This document shows, piece by piece, positions 26,201 to 33,083 of a DNA stretch of 64,000 nucleotides. Numbering within the stretch: position 1 is the stretch's first letter; the number at the start of each line of letters is the position of its first letter. The position numbers were made by a program, and so were the translations under genes. The DNA comes from Denitromonas sp. (lineage in GTDB: Bacteria; Pseudomonadota; Gammaproteobacteria; Burkholderiales; Rhodocyclaceae): NCBI RefSeq assembly GCF_034676725.1, contig NZ_JAUCBR010000004.1, forward strand, positions 1,255,501-1,319,500. Reading direction: 5' to 3'. Below the pieces are notes generated by a model, which saw nothing but the letters and a program-made list of their open reading frames with translations, was not told where the DNA came from and ran no database searches.

Positions 26201-29200
26201 CCCACAAGTTCTGGTGGGGCAGCACCTCGGCGGCGGCCGACGCCGCGGCCAATGCCGACAGCGCCGCCTGGAACATCCAGTCCGGCTCGGGCGGCGCGCT
26301 CAATGCCGCGGCCGGCAGCAGCCACAGCACGGTCACGCTCGAGACGCTGGCCCGCATCGGCCAGAGCGCTCAGGTGCATGTGCTGATGCCCTCGCTGAAT
26401 GAGGGCACGTTCAGCATGGACGCCTTCAACGAGGTGATCGGCCACGACAAGTCCAAGCTCGATTCGGGCGGGCTGGTCGCCATTGCGGCCACCGAAACCC
26501 ACTTCACCGCCACCGGCAACGCGACCGCCGAATTCGGCGCCAGCGCCAAGGTCACCAGCGATCTGGGCGACATCAAGGCCGGCACCCGCTCGCAGGTCGA
26601 TCTCGACACCCGCTCGTCGTCCGACACCTACGGTCTGGCCGGCGCGCCGATGGGCGAGGCGTACTCGACCTGGACGGGCAACAACAAGGCCATCGTCAAC
26701 ACCGGCGCCCGTCTGCTGGCCGACCAGGGCGGCGTGCATTTGGGCGGCGGGCAGGCCAGCGACGGCACGCGCACCGACATCGAAGTCGACTCCGACGTGC
26801 ATCTGTGGAACAAGACCGCCTTCCCGATCAACTCCGATCCGGATGCGCGGAGCCGCGTGACCAGCAATGCCTCGGTGCAACTGCTGGGCACCTCGCGCAT
26901 CGACACCGCTGGCGACATTTCGCTGGCCGCCGACAAGGGCAAGATCGACGCCCACCACGTCGGCATCGGCAAGGACATCTACCGCGAGGCGGCGTCGGGC
27001 ATTGTCAGTGGCATCAGCAATGCTTTGGGTGGCGACGATGTGTCCTTCGACATCGAGGGCGGCGAAACCGTGGTCGGCGGCACCTCAACCGCGCAGATCG
27101 ACGGCACGGCACTGGCCGGCATCCATCGCTTCGAGTCGCTCACGCTCGAATACGAGCTGGTCGACGCGAACGGAAATGTCGTGGCCTCGCCGGTCACCGG
27201 CACCGACGGCCGCGTGCTGTGGCGCCTCAAGACCAGCAAGACCGATGGCGTGAGCTACACCATCGACCCGGCCGTCGGCCTGGCCGCCAACATCCAGAAG
27301 CGCATCGACAAGCTGCGCAGCCTCATGGAGCAGTACGCCGGCGACCCGGTGGCGGTGGGCGCCTATGAGTCGGAGATCAAGTTCCTGCAGTTCAAGCTGG
27401 TCGAACTCGGTCTGGCCAGCGGCGACCCCAACGGCACCAACTTCAATACCGGCAACTGGAACAACCCCAGCCCGAAAGCCGTCAAGCTGGAGGAAATCGA
27501 CCAGAAAGAAGCGCAGATCGACAATCTGAGCAATGACATCGTCAGCACCACCGACAGCGCCACCACCACCACCGACGGCGCCCTGAGCGCGCAGAACACG
27601 CTCACCGGCAACGCCAGCACCGTGGTTGTCAAGGCCGACAGCATCAACGGTAACAACAGTGCGGTGACCGCCAATCTGGCCGGCATGGGCAACTTCAACG
27701 CGGCGGATACCGACTACCTGAGCCTGATCAGTCTGCAAAGCAGCGCGGCCACCTTGCGCGGCGACATCAACACCCTGCAGGGCCAGCTGGTGACCGACCG
27801 CAGCGCGCTGGCCACCAGCAACGGCACCATCGACACCCTGCTGGGCAATATCGCCACCCGCCAGAGCCAGATCGACACGCTGCTGGCCAACGGCGGCGCG
27901 CAGTCGCAGATCGACGCTCTGCGCGCGCTCAACGACACCGACCGCAGCACCGCCACCACCGAACTGGGCACCACCAACAGCCTGCTGGCGGGCATCGCCA
28001 CCAAGAGCGCGCAGCTCGACCAGAAGGCCAGCACGCTCAACAGCACCTACACCAGCATCAACGGCCTGCAGAGCACGCTGCGCAGCCGCTTTGCCGACGG
28101 CAGCGCCGATGCCGGCCGGCTGAGCAGCATCATCAATCTGCAAAGCACCAACGCCGGTCTGCGCAGCGATGTGAGCACGCTGGCCGGCGGCATCGACAGC
28201 GCCGACAGTACGGTGAGCGGGGCCAGCACCACCGTGGCCGGCAATCTGGGCACAGTGCAGGGGCTGGAGACCACTCTGGGTACGGCGCAGACCGACCTGG
28301 TCGCGCTCGAAGCGCAGCTGCCCGGCCTGTCCGACGTGCCCGCCAACGGACCGATCGCCGACTTCATCCATGTCGACGACATCACCGTGCGCCTGGGCAA
28401 CATCGACGTCACCGCCGACAACCTGATCGGCAGCGGCGCGCTGCGTGCGCCGGGCGACGCCAAGATCAGCATCGTCAACAACACGCCGGACTTCCTGGTG
28501 CTGGGCAAGCTCACCGTCGATAGCGACAGCGGCGGCGAGGTGCGCCAGAACGGCTTCCTGATCAACGACAACAACGAGATCCGTCGCATCAATGCCAACA
28601 ATGTGCAGCCCACGCTGACGCTGGAGACCAAGCACAACAACAACGCCGGCCTGCCCGAGATCGAGGTGATCAGCAACTACGATCCGAACAGCGCCAAGAA
28701 CGCCAATCTGCCGGCGCCGGCACCGGACATCCAGCTCGCCGACGATGTCAGCAACCCGCTCGGCCTGGTGCGCGTGTATAGCCAGGCGGGCAGCATCTAT
28801 GTGGATGGCGACATCCGCGCCGCGCAAGTCGATGTGCAGGCCGACAACGGCGACTTCGTGCAGAGCTTTGTCGACGGCTTCTACCACTCCTCGGGCGATC
28901 CCGCCGCCAACGTGCAGGGCGGCCAGACCACCACGCCGGCCGGCAAGGGCATCGTCGCCAACGGCAGCGTGTTCATCAGCGCCCGTTACCTGAACATCAA
29001 CGGCCTGGTGCAAAGCGGCATCGAAGCCTGGAACATCACCCTGCCGACCACGCCGGTGCTCACCGGCCCGGCCAGCCTGTTCGGTCTCAACCAGAGCACG
29101 CTTGACCAGCTGGTGGTGAACTGGAAGAACCACGGCGGGCCGCAGTACACCGCGCTGAATGCCGCCGGGGGCACCGTGCTGTTCAACGCCGCGCTGGGCC

Positions 29201-32200
29201 GCATCGAGGCCGACGCCAGCTACGCCCACTCCGACATGGGCACCGCCGGCTGGGCACAGCGCACCAGCGCCTTCGGTGGGCTCTATCCGCTGATCTCCGA
29301 CTACGGCAACATCGGCGCCAGCTACGACCCGTCCGTCACCGGCGGGCGTTTCGTGCTCGACGGCGAAGCGGTCAAGGGCGGCTACATCCAGCTCTACGGC
29401 CAGATTCTCAATACCGCCGGCGCCGCGTCGCGCCTCAAGGTGCTCGACGGCTTCGGCCAGATCACCGTCACCAACCCGACCGATCGCGCCGTGGTGGTCA
29501 ACAACATCAGCACCGGCACCGATGCCGACGGCAGCGGCCGCGGTATCCGCGGGGTGATCGACATCACCGACATCCAGGGGGTCGACACCAGCAACGGCAC
29601 CAGCACCGCCATCCACACCGTCATCACCCGCGAAAACAACACGGTGATGATCGACCAGACCGGCCGCTGGGAAGGCAGCGTGTTCAACCCCAACTACCGC
29701 TTCACCGGGGCCGACGCGGGCGCCAGCGACGGACGCAACACCACCTACGATCCGCAAACCGGCCTGCGCTATGTGTGGACCACCGCCACCGACAAGTCGA
29801 CCAACACCTACTGGCACTTCTCGGGTTCGCAGTTCCTCGGCATCTCGGCGCTGCGCACCCAGCCCAGCGGCAAGGTCGAATCCAAGAGCGGCCCCTTCAC
29901 CACCGGCACACGCCGGCTGGACGACGGCACCTATCTGGTGCGCGACACCAGCCTCACCGGCACGCCGCTGAAGACCAATACCGACACGCGCACCACCTCC
30001 GACTACTGGACCAAGACCAAGGAGTGGACCGACTGCAACTGGTGGACCATCTGCATCGCGCAGGACTACCACACCAAGTGGACGCAGACGACCGGCACCC
30101 AGACCATCACCACCTTCTCGCTGAAGGCCGACTACCCGATCAACATCCAGTTCTCGGGGCGCGACACCGGCCTGGTCGCCATCAACTCGAAGAGTGACGT
30201 GACGCTCAACGGCCTGATCAACAACCGCTTCGGCGACACCACTATCACCGCCGGCGTCAATCCGGGCGTGGGTGCCACCAGCAACCCGGCACTGGTGAAG
30301 GCCGGGCAGTCGATCCTGCAAGGCAGCGACAACGCGCTGGTCACCGGCCAGTCGCTCAACTTCGCCGCCTCGTACAGCGTGGGCACCACCGGCAGCAACG
30401 CCAATCCGGTCAATATCGACCTCAACGGCGGCACGCTCAACGCGGCCGTGGCCAACGGCAACCTCGCACTGCGCCAGGCCAATGGCGACCTGAGCATCGG
30501 CATCGTCAGCGCTGGCGGCAATGCAGCGGCCGGTCTCGGCCAGCTGCTGATCGCCGCCGACGGCAATCTCACCATGGCCGGCCCGCTGTCGAGCATCAGC
30601 GGCAACAAGATCGAGCTGGTCTCCGACAACGGCAGCATCGGCAGCCTCGCCGATCCGGTCCGCGTCAAGGCCGGCTTTACCACCAACCTCGCCGAGCGCC
30701 GTTACTACGGCGTGACCGCCACCGCGCGCGAGGGCATCTTCCTCGACAGCGAGAGCTGGATCGGCAACCTTGGGGCCGACCTGCTGGTGTCACGCATCAC
30801 CTCGGCCACTGGCGACGTGCAGGTGCGCACACCGGGTCGCATCATCGACAACAACCCCTTCGAGACCCGCGACGAGCGCACCTACGCGCAACTGCTCACA
30901 CTGTGGGAAGAACTCTCGCTGCTCGAGAACACCACCAAGAACGCCGAAAAGCAGCAGGCCGCCATCGCCGCCTTCGAGGCCGGCGCCAGCCAGGAATACC
31001 GCGCCTACTGGCAGATGCGCAACCAGCAGGCCGACCCGAGCAGCTTCGACGCCAACCACACGGTGGCGCTGAGCACCGCGCAGGAAACGGCCATGCGCGA
31101 CAGCCTGGCCCAGCAAGGCAAGACGCAGACCGAGATCGATGACCTGGTTCGCGATTACAGCAAAGACCGGACGGACGAGTACCGTGCCCTGCACGACAAG
31201 CTCTACGCCAACCCGGTCTATGAAAACGTCGTGCCCACCAGCTACCAGGAGGGCTTCGCCTACACCGCCACCCAGGCCGAGCGCGACGCCCACCTCAACG
31301 GGTCGTCGTGGAGCGAGCACGAGCTGGGCATTGCCTTCTCGCCGGGCCTGCTCAAGGAGACCACCGACACCAACCCGGTGCTGAAAGACCCGAACGTGTC
31401 GGGTATCAACGTCACGCTGCTGGCCGACCAGGGCATTGGCGAAACCGGCCTCACCCGCCACATCGACCTCACCCAGAACCCCGGCCTCATCGCCGACGAC
31501 GACAAGGTCGCCCTGGCCGCCGCCGAACGCAGCGACCTGAGCATCAACGGCGGCATCGCCAGCGTCACTCAGCGCAAGCCGGTGGTCGTCGGCAGCAACG
31601 GCCAGCTGCTGGTCACCGACCGGGCGGGCAACGCGGTGGCCGGCGACGTCTTCCTGGCATCCGAAAGCTCGGTCAATGTGGCCGCCATCCTCGCCACCGG
31701 CGAGCTGCGCCTCAAGGCTGCCGGCGACATCATCCACGGTGCCGGGCCGGGCGTGGCCGCGTTCATGGCCAGCAGCCTGATCCTCGAATCGGCCAAGGGC
31801 AGCATCGGCAGCGCCGCGCAACCGGTGCTGGTGCAGCTCGGCGACAACGATCCGCTGATCGCCCGCGCCGACGGCAACATCTTCATCACCCAGCTCGGCA
31901 ACGACCTGGCGGTCGATACGCTGTTCTCGCGCGCCGGCATCTGGCTGACCGCGCCGGGGTCCATCGTCGACGCCTTCAACACCGACGAGACCAACCTCCG
32001 CGCGCAAACGCTCAACCTGCTCGCCGGTGGCAGTTTGGGCACGGCTGGCAACTTCCTCGACATCGGCCTCGGTCCGCGGCTTGAGAGCGACACCGACGAC
32101 ACCGGTTACCTCACCGCCAATGCCGGCAGCGGCGCCTTCCTGCGCAGCCCGAGCCTGCCGCTGATCCTCCATCAGGTCGACGCCGGCACCGAGATCCGCG

Positions 32201-33066
32201 TGATCGGCGGCACCGACGTGGTCGTCGAGGGTGCGGTCAGCGCGCCGGTGAGTGTCGACATCGCCGCCGGCGACGACGTGCGCTTCGGCGGCGGCCAGAT
32301 CACCACCGACACCGTGGTCATCTCGGCCGGCAGCGACGGCACCGGCAATGTGGTGGGCAGCCCCACCGCCGGGCCCGACATCGTCGCCAGCACCTCGGCC
32401 TTCATCACCGCGCCGCAAGGCATCGGCAGCGGCGCCCCGCTCAACGTGCGCACCCCGCAGCTCGACCTGCAGGCCGACACCATCGACGTGGTCGCCACCC
32501 CGCCGACGCCCGCCCAGCCGCTGATGGTCAACGCCAGCGGCGTCGGCGGCAGCATGGCCAGCGATGTGAAGCTCGATTTGGCCAGCACCAGCTCGGTGAC
32601 CATCGGCACCCTGTTCGCCAACACCAGCCAGACCACCGCCACCACGCCGCTGTTCACCGTTACCGACGGCCAGCTGGGCGACTACGCCGCCTTCTACACC
32701 CCGGCCTTCGCCATCCGGGTCGATCACCAGAACCGCGCCTTCCAGCCCGGCTTCGACGTACGTGCCTTCACCCTGAGCGGGCAGTACGACATGGTGGTCA
32801 CGCCGCAATCGGCGCTGATCGGCGCCTACATCATCACCAAGAATCCGCGTAAGGTGGTGTTCAGCAACCCCGGCGGCGTGGCTGACCTGCGCAGCCGCGG
32901 CCAGCTCAACGCGCTGGACCATCAATCGAAAAACGACAAGAGCAACCGGGTCGCCGCCGGCGCCGCCGAAAACTACGCCACCGCCTCCGGCGGTCTGGTG
33001 TTCATCGACCCGGCCGTGTTCGAATGCGGCGAACCGGGCGAGCCGAACGCCTGCGACGAGCTTTGA
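17224..33066 (+). CDS. giant two-partner-secretion exoprotein (filamentous haemagglutinin-type adhesin), 5280 residues
   Basis: This is a secreted TpsA-type filamentous protein, read without interruption over 15.8 kb from GTG 17224. An N-terminal signal region (AAPMAAVAQ, cleavage likely after AVA) precedes a TPS/haemagglutination domain at about residues 45-300, with FNSFSRFNIGSGQTVNLHLP, NLVRNERSQIDG and the hallmark FFFNPHGMVVG. Residues about 1055-2980 are degenerate repeats of roughly 55 residues: a strand of V-x-V-x-A type, a Gly/Ala-rich stretch such as GGKAGIGASASV, then TTAxIGxGA. Residues about 3355-3700 look alpha-helical and rich in Ser/Thr/Gln. The C terminus has an F-x-x-P-x-G motif (FSNPGG, residue 5213) and a Cys pair (5268, 5277). 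It should form a long beta-helical surface fibre exported by the TpsB protein encoded next. Adhesion is the expected role, by family. Confidence 0.93.
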   Translation: MSQGALTYLRRQYLCVLRRCAFLNAFSSWLLLAAPMAAVAQPGIVTDGRTATTLTQAGAVTDITTATVKGSNAFNSFSRFNIGSGQTVNLHLPQQAANLLNLVRNERSQIDGVMNAYKDGRIGGNVFFFNPHGMVVGAQGQINVGSLTVATPTPAYMERLIGPGGVIDDAAVDQALRGEIPLSESGLITVKGSVKAARAVQLAAANVNVDGGARIEAGAAAHAGFGALVNIDGLEAGAQMLQDGDTVRIVAANAVNIAGAVSADGAAGEAAGRIRIDAGGDITVADGGRVSADGRGANSDGGKIRVWAEDTATLATGGELSARGGEVSGDGGHIEFSATETVKLEGGALKANATAGKRGAVLIDPNNIEVVSANQHTDGADFTLIANDKITVGDNITISTRDIANPTTGNHATDASQGDSGDLTLRASNVELKAGSRLLAHATPGHTGGDVKVEGRTLDAIGANRDVNASVSLTEATVTGKDITIRSSAETSLVNELLENNPALTVADAQRQIDQELDDPIDGIGGAFLSVTTKATATTTVLGSKVTGSGKVTISSHAGARSGFEKIATATTTIGDSGAIKSEIRGDTIDITSTATTSLSYKILGTVTKLLDQSWLPDPDGPLISALDDNLFDFNSVPLVALSTAKATTLVDGASLIIGTDTVTIGADADSAAKPTFSSPFLFSAAWGESTAEARARVVGTANVTATNALTVQAHTNTEIDVTATVNSINKPVDATFVRANTHITTIAEVGDSTTTTGGSISVDAQTEAEINAAADARNTGGSGVGLSLAISETTSTTTATLGGTAEATTGDVTVTANADIEEGNSANAATLGNPSSISAKITNFKAGIQRNVVGGILKATGKINPTTADRLTSFLFPGIKEGKFNAAGAVAWSTGNNTATASIAPLADVKAAGGISVTAKVTDDPSSSAGAKTSSTGSAVGGSVAYGSFVNTANAFIGKGATVDAKGALLVDAQTHVPYPWQIDWEDPDEILNFLQGGVLDMFLTTYSINSAKGKSGIGLAVGVNLFDLDNNATATIDEGAQINTRYKAMPGLASQSVKVSAKNDISLTGAVGILSKKFFGTSGGKAALGGSAGLISIDTNASATIRGNATVNSANTVDLEAINIQRVVTVTEAGGKSDSVGVEGAVSINTLTNTSTAAIDDDATVDAGGDITLTAKGDLENISVAGGVVATKGQVGIGFSVSVNTIVSDVAAYIGNFDPLGLDLVPALGNISTTGKVNLVAASEVSQGAYSVAGALATDSKAQTDMPAGASDTQDGAGSGTASKSGKGKFGVAVSADVSINDVKADTQAYISDGATIAAATALDLDATNTLALSALSGAVTISTQQSGNALAGSYAQNSLAGTSAAYADDATLTLSGPLTADAKTTGTIETLSASVAGTKGKVGVAGSVSINAIDNATKTYLSNVLLTGVSTVGLTALDDSTIRAIAGAIAFGGKAGIGLSFSWNQLDNDTESWIANSDVDATGLVSVAATTDNSIDTISAAIGASKGPMAGAAAVTINTIDNTTKTWIAGTRGGDGVDSAANIALHSTDSSRIFGLAGALGATTGSAGVGVTFAWNDVDNLVDARLKNNANAESTAGDVTVKADSTTHIEGISAAGGVSGKAGVAGAGTVVQAKNTVKASIDAGSTAIADGNVHVGASDDVDLFSLAGNVAGGGKAGIGASASVLITDNTVEARIDGSATGRGKRAAIDVPTGKKNSAGTVLTESTRGVAVTATSHEDIETIAAGGSGGGSAGVAGSATVTDLTETTTAAIGSGASINPLDDGNSTQDVTVRASDETTLLGVAGAVAFGGSGGVGAGADVGLIDKTTTASVAGNVKANDTVTIDARSVEDITSVAASLSAGGSAGIAGSASVYTVDVITKGEVADGATVHSDGNVIVSADDDNEIDMIAGNGAFGGSAGVGASAAVAILTKTVTARVGTGATVDALGTRTGVTIADGSFTAATYTANGTDEGEISAPKGKNTDGSDSPALTDQRVASRGTATGFQGLAVTATNQDDVETISATGSVAGSAAITLAGDVNIITTHTTAEIADNAQINQNNTGAGTGQSVLVAAGNDHYQMGIAGSASGAGAVGIGAAADVLVAKHTTIAKVGDSADVRARKDVSVIASAQEEILSIAAGLGVAGTVGVAGSTSVLSMTNVTSATTGTGSVVDADGNVRIIATDHTETDVVDGTLAIGLGGAGVGGAVGVTRIEKDTTAGVGVGATVNARGNNTASMQALSGNDLTDRDAITGLMVEANSSEDLFSVAASGAGGFYAGVSGAVTVTSVDSDTTAVIGNGALINQGVTNGSATQDVNVSARNHARLDAYTGSLAGGAAGAAGGVDVGTVKNDTTALIDNNAQVSAKRDVDVNALTDADIDSITVSASGGIGAIAGGVSVYSVGSGLDAEGRKRLKSDSGDFGDVNSYADNQASDGSINSLLAGSDDARIRNAGTQSQTARAGVSISGDLAGANTAGTTATIGDANITTGGAIDIDARQDIDVKVLAGGASVGGVGLGVGVGVVAVNAGTAADVAALATLNSGGAISVGAHTKTVSDLTGFAGSYGGLAADAAVAIVTDNSTTRAAIGDGVQVLDATGVTVSASDDRTAESEAVGVSVSGGAAVGASVATATLGGSTTASAGDNLLVGQSVNTVDSLTVTADSSTTAKAESIAGKAGIGLAASGSVATAKTTPTVSAMIGDNSRIKVSGTTNVNATGRSSADADAIGVNVAGGVGIGASIATATSAPDIDAAIGAGARITANQVRIAATQAILGSGTSAYALGAAGGLLAGVNATYAESNNNGKVDAKLGDNSELVVASNVNVDATNNTRQRTDVTGVSIGGVLAAGATIAHANSDTETHASLGNGVQVASLGGLTGLISVTAVGTDDNIATAVSGSGGLISGSAASVGTFSESDTSARVGSGDATHSLNAGTLTLKADHTSQFNAKVDSVSASAVGASGSSARHTVESTVEATVADSGRINANHVDIDANNRAHKFWWGSTSAAADAAANADSAAWNIQSGSGGALNAAAGSSHSTVTLETLARIGQSAQVHVLMPSLNEGTFSMDAFNEVIGHDKSKLDSGGLVAIAATETHFTATGNATAEFGASAKVTSDLGDIKAGTRSQVDLDTRSSSDTYGLAGAPMGEAYSTWTGNNKAIVNTGARLLADQGGVHLGGGQASDGTRTDIEVDSDVHLWNKTAFPINSDPDARSRVTSNASVQLLGTSRIDTAGDISLAADKGKIDAHHVGIGKDIYREAASGIVSGISNALGGDDVSFDIEGGETVVGGTSTAQIDGTALAGIHRFESLTLEYELVDANGNVVASPVTGTDGRVLWRLKTSKTDGVSYTIDPAVGLAANIQKRIDKLRSLMEQYAGDPVAVGAYESEIKFLQFKLVELGLASGDPNGTNFNTGNWNNPSPKAVKLEEIDQKEAQIDNLSNDIVSTTDSATTTTDGALSAQNTLTGNASTVVVKADSINGNNSAVTANLAGMGNFNAADTDYLSLISLQSSAATLRGDINTLQGQLVTDRSALATSNGTIDTLLGNIATRQSQIDTLLANGGAQSQIDALRALNDTDRSTATTELGTTNSLLAGIATKSAQLDQKASTLNSTYTSINGLQSTLRSRFADGSADAGRLSSIINLQSTNAGLRSDVSTLAGGIDSADSTVSGASTTVAGNLGTVQGLETTLGTAQTDLVALEAQLPGLSDVPANGPIADFIHVDDITVRLGNIDVTADNLIGSGALRAPGDAKISIVNNTPDFLVLGKLTVDSDSGGEVRQNGFLINDNNEIRRINANNVQPTLTLETKHNNNAGLPEIEVISNYDPNSAKNANLPAPAPDIQLADDVSNPLGLVRVYSQAGSIYVDGDIRAAQVDVQADNGDFVQSFVDGFYHSSGDPAANVQGGQTTTPAGKGIVANGSVFISARYLNINGLVQSGIEAWNITLPTTPVLTGPASLFGLNQSTLDQLVVNWKNHGGPQYTALNAAGGTVLFNAALGRIEADASYAHSDMGTAGWAQRTSAFGGLYPLISDYGNIGASYDPSVTGGRFVLDGEAVKGGYIQLYGQILNTAGAASRLKVLDGFGQITVTNPTDRAVVVNNISTGTDADGSGRGIRGVIDITDIQGVDTSNGTSTAIHTVITRENNTVMIDQTGRWEGSVFNPNYRFTGADAGASDGRNTTYDPQTGLRYVWTTATDKSTNTYWHFSGSQFLGISALRTQPSGKVESKSGPFTTGTRRLDDGTYLVRDTSLTGTPLKTNTDTRTTSDYWTKTKEWTDCNWWTICIAQDYHTKWTQTTGTQTITTFSLKADYPINIQFSGRDTGLVAINSKSDVTLNGLINNRFGDTTITAGVNPGVGATSNPALVKAGQSILQGSDNALVTGQSLNFAASYSVGTTGSNANPVNIDLNGGTLNAAVANGNLALRQANGDLSIGIVSAGGNAAAGLGQLLIAADGNLTMAGPLSSISGNKIELVSDNGSIGSLADPVRVKAGFTTNLAERRYYGVTATAREGIFLDSESWIGNLGADLLVSRITSATGDVQVRTPGRIIDNNPFETRDERTYAQLLTLWEELSLLENTTKNAEKQQAAIAAFEAGASQEYRAYWQMRNQQADPSSFDANHTVALSTAQETAMRDSLAQQGKTQTEIDDLVRDYSKDRTDEYRALHDKLYANPVYENVVPTSYQEGFAYTATQAERDAHLNGSSWSEHELGIAFSPGLLKETTDTNPVLKDPNVSGINVTLLADQGIGETGLTRHIDLTQNPGLIADDDKVALAAAERSDLSINGGIASVTQRKPVVVGSNGQLLVTDRAGNAVAGDVFLASESSVNVAAILATGELRLKAAGDIIHGAGPGVAAFMASSLILESAKGSIGSAAQPVLVQLGDNDPLIARADGNIFITQLGNDLAVDTLFSRAGIWLTAPGSIVDAFNTDETNLRAQTLNLLAGGSLGTAGNFLDIGLGPRLESDTDDTGYLTANAGSGAFLRSPSLPLILHQVDAGTEIRVIGGTDVVVEGAVSAPVSVDIAAGDDVRFGGGQITTDTVVISAGSDGTGNVVGSPTAGPDIVASTSAFITAPQGIGSGAPLNVRTPQLDLQADTIDVVATPPTPAQPLMVNASGVGGSMASDVKLDLASTSSVTIGTLFANTSQTTATTPLFTVTDGQLGDYAAFYTPAFAIRVDHQNRAFQPGFDVRAFTLSGQYDMVVTPQSALIGAYIITKNPRKVVFSNPGGVADLRSRGQLNALDHQSKNDKSNRVAAGAAENYATASGGLVFIDPAVFECGEPGEPNACDEL
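20390..26170 (+). repeat. degenerate ~55-residue repeat region within the adhesin
   Basis: Strand motifs of the form V-x-V-x-A-x-[D/N/S] recur at about 155-195 base intervals, for example near 21530, 21690, 21860, 22030, 22195, 22600, 22755 and 22920. Each is followed by a Gly/Ala-rich run and an A-x-I-x-x-G-A turn. The repeats are diverged at DNA level, so they are recognisable in protein rather than as direct DNA repeats. They probably form successive turns of a beta-helix. Confidence 0.7.
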
Positions 33067-33083
33067 GGAAGGGGAGACAGACA

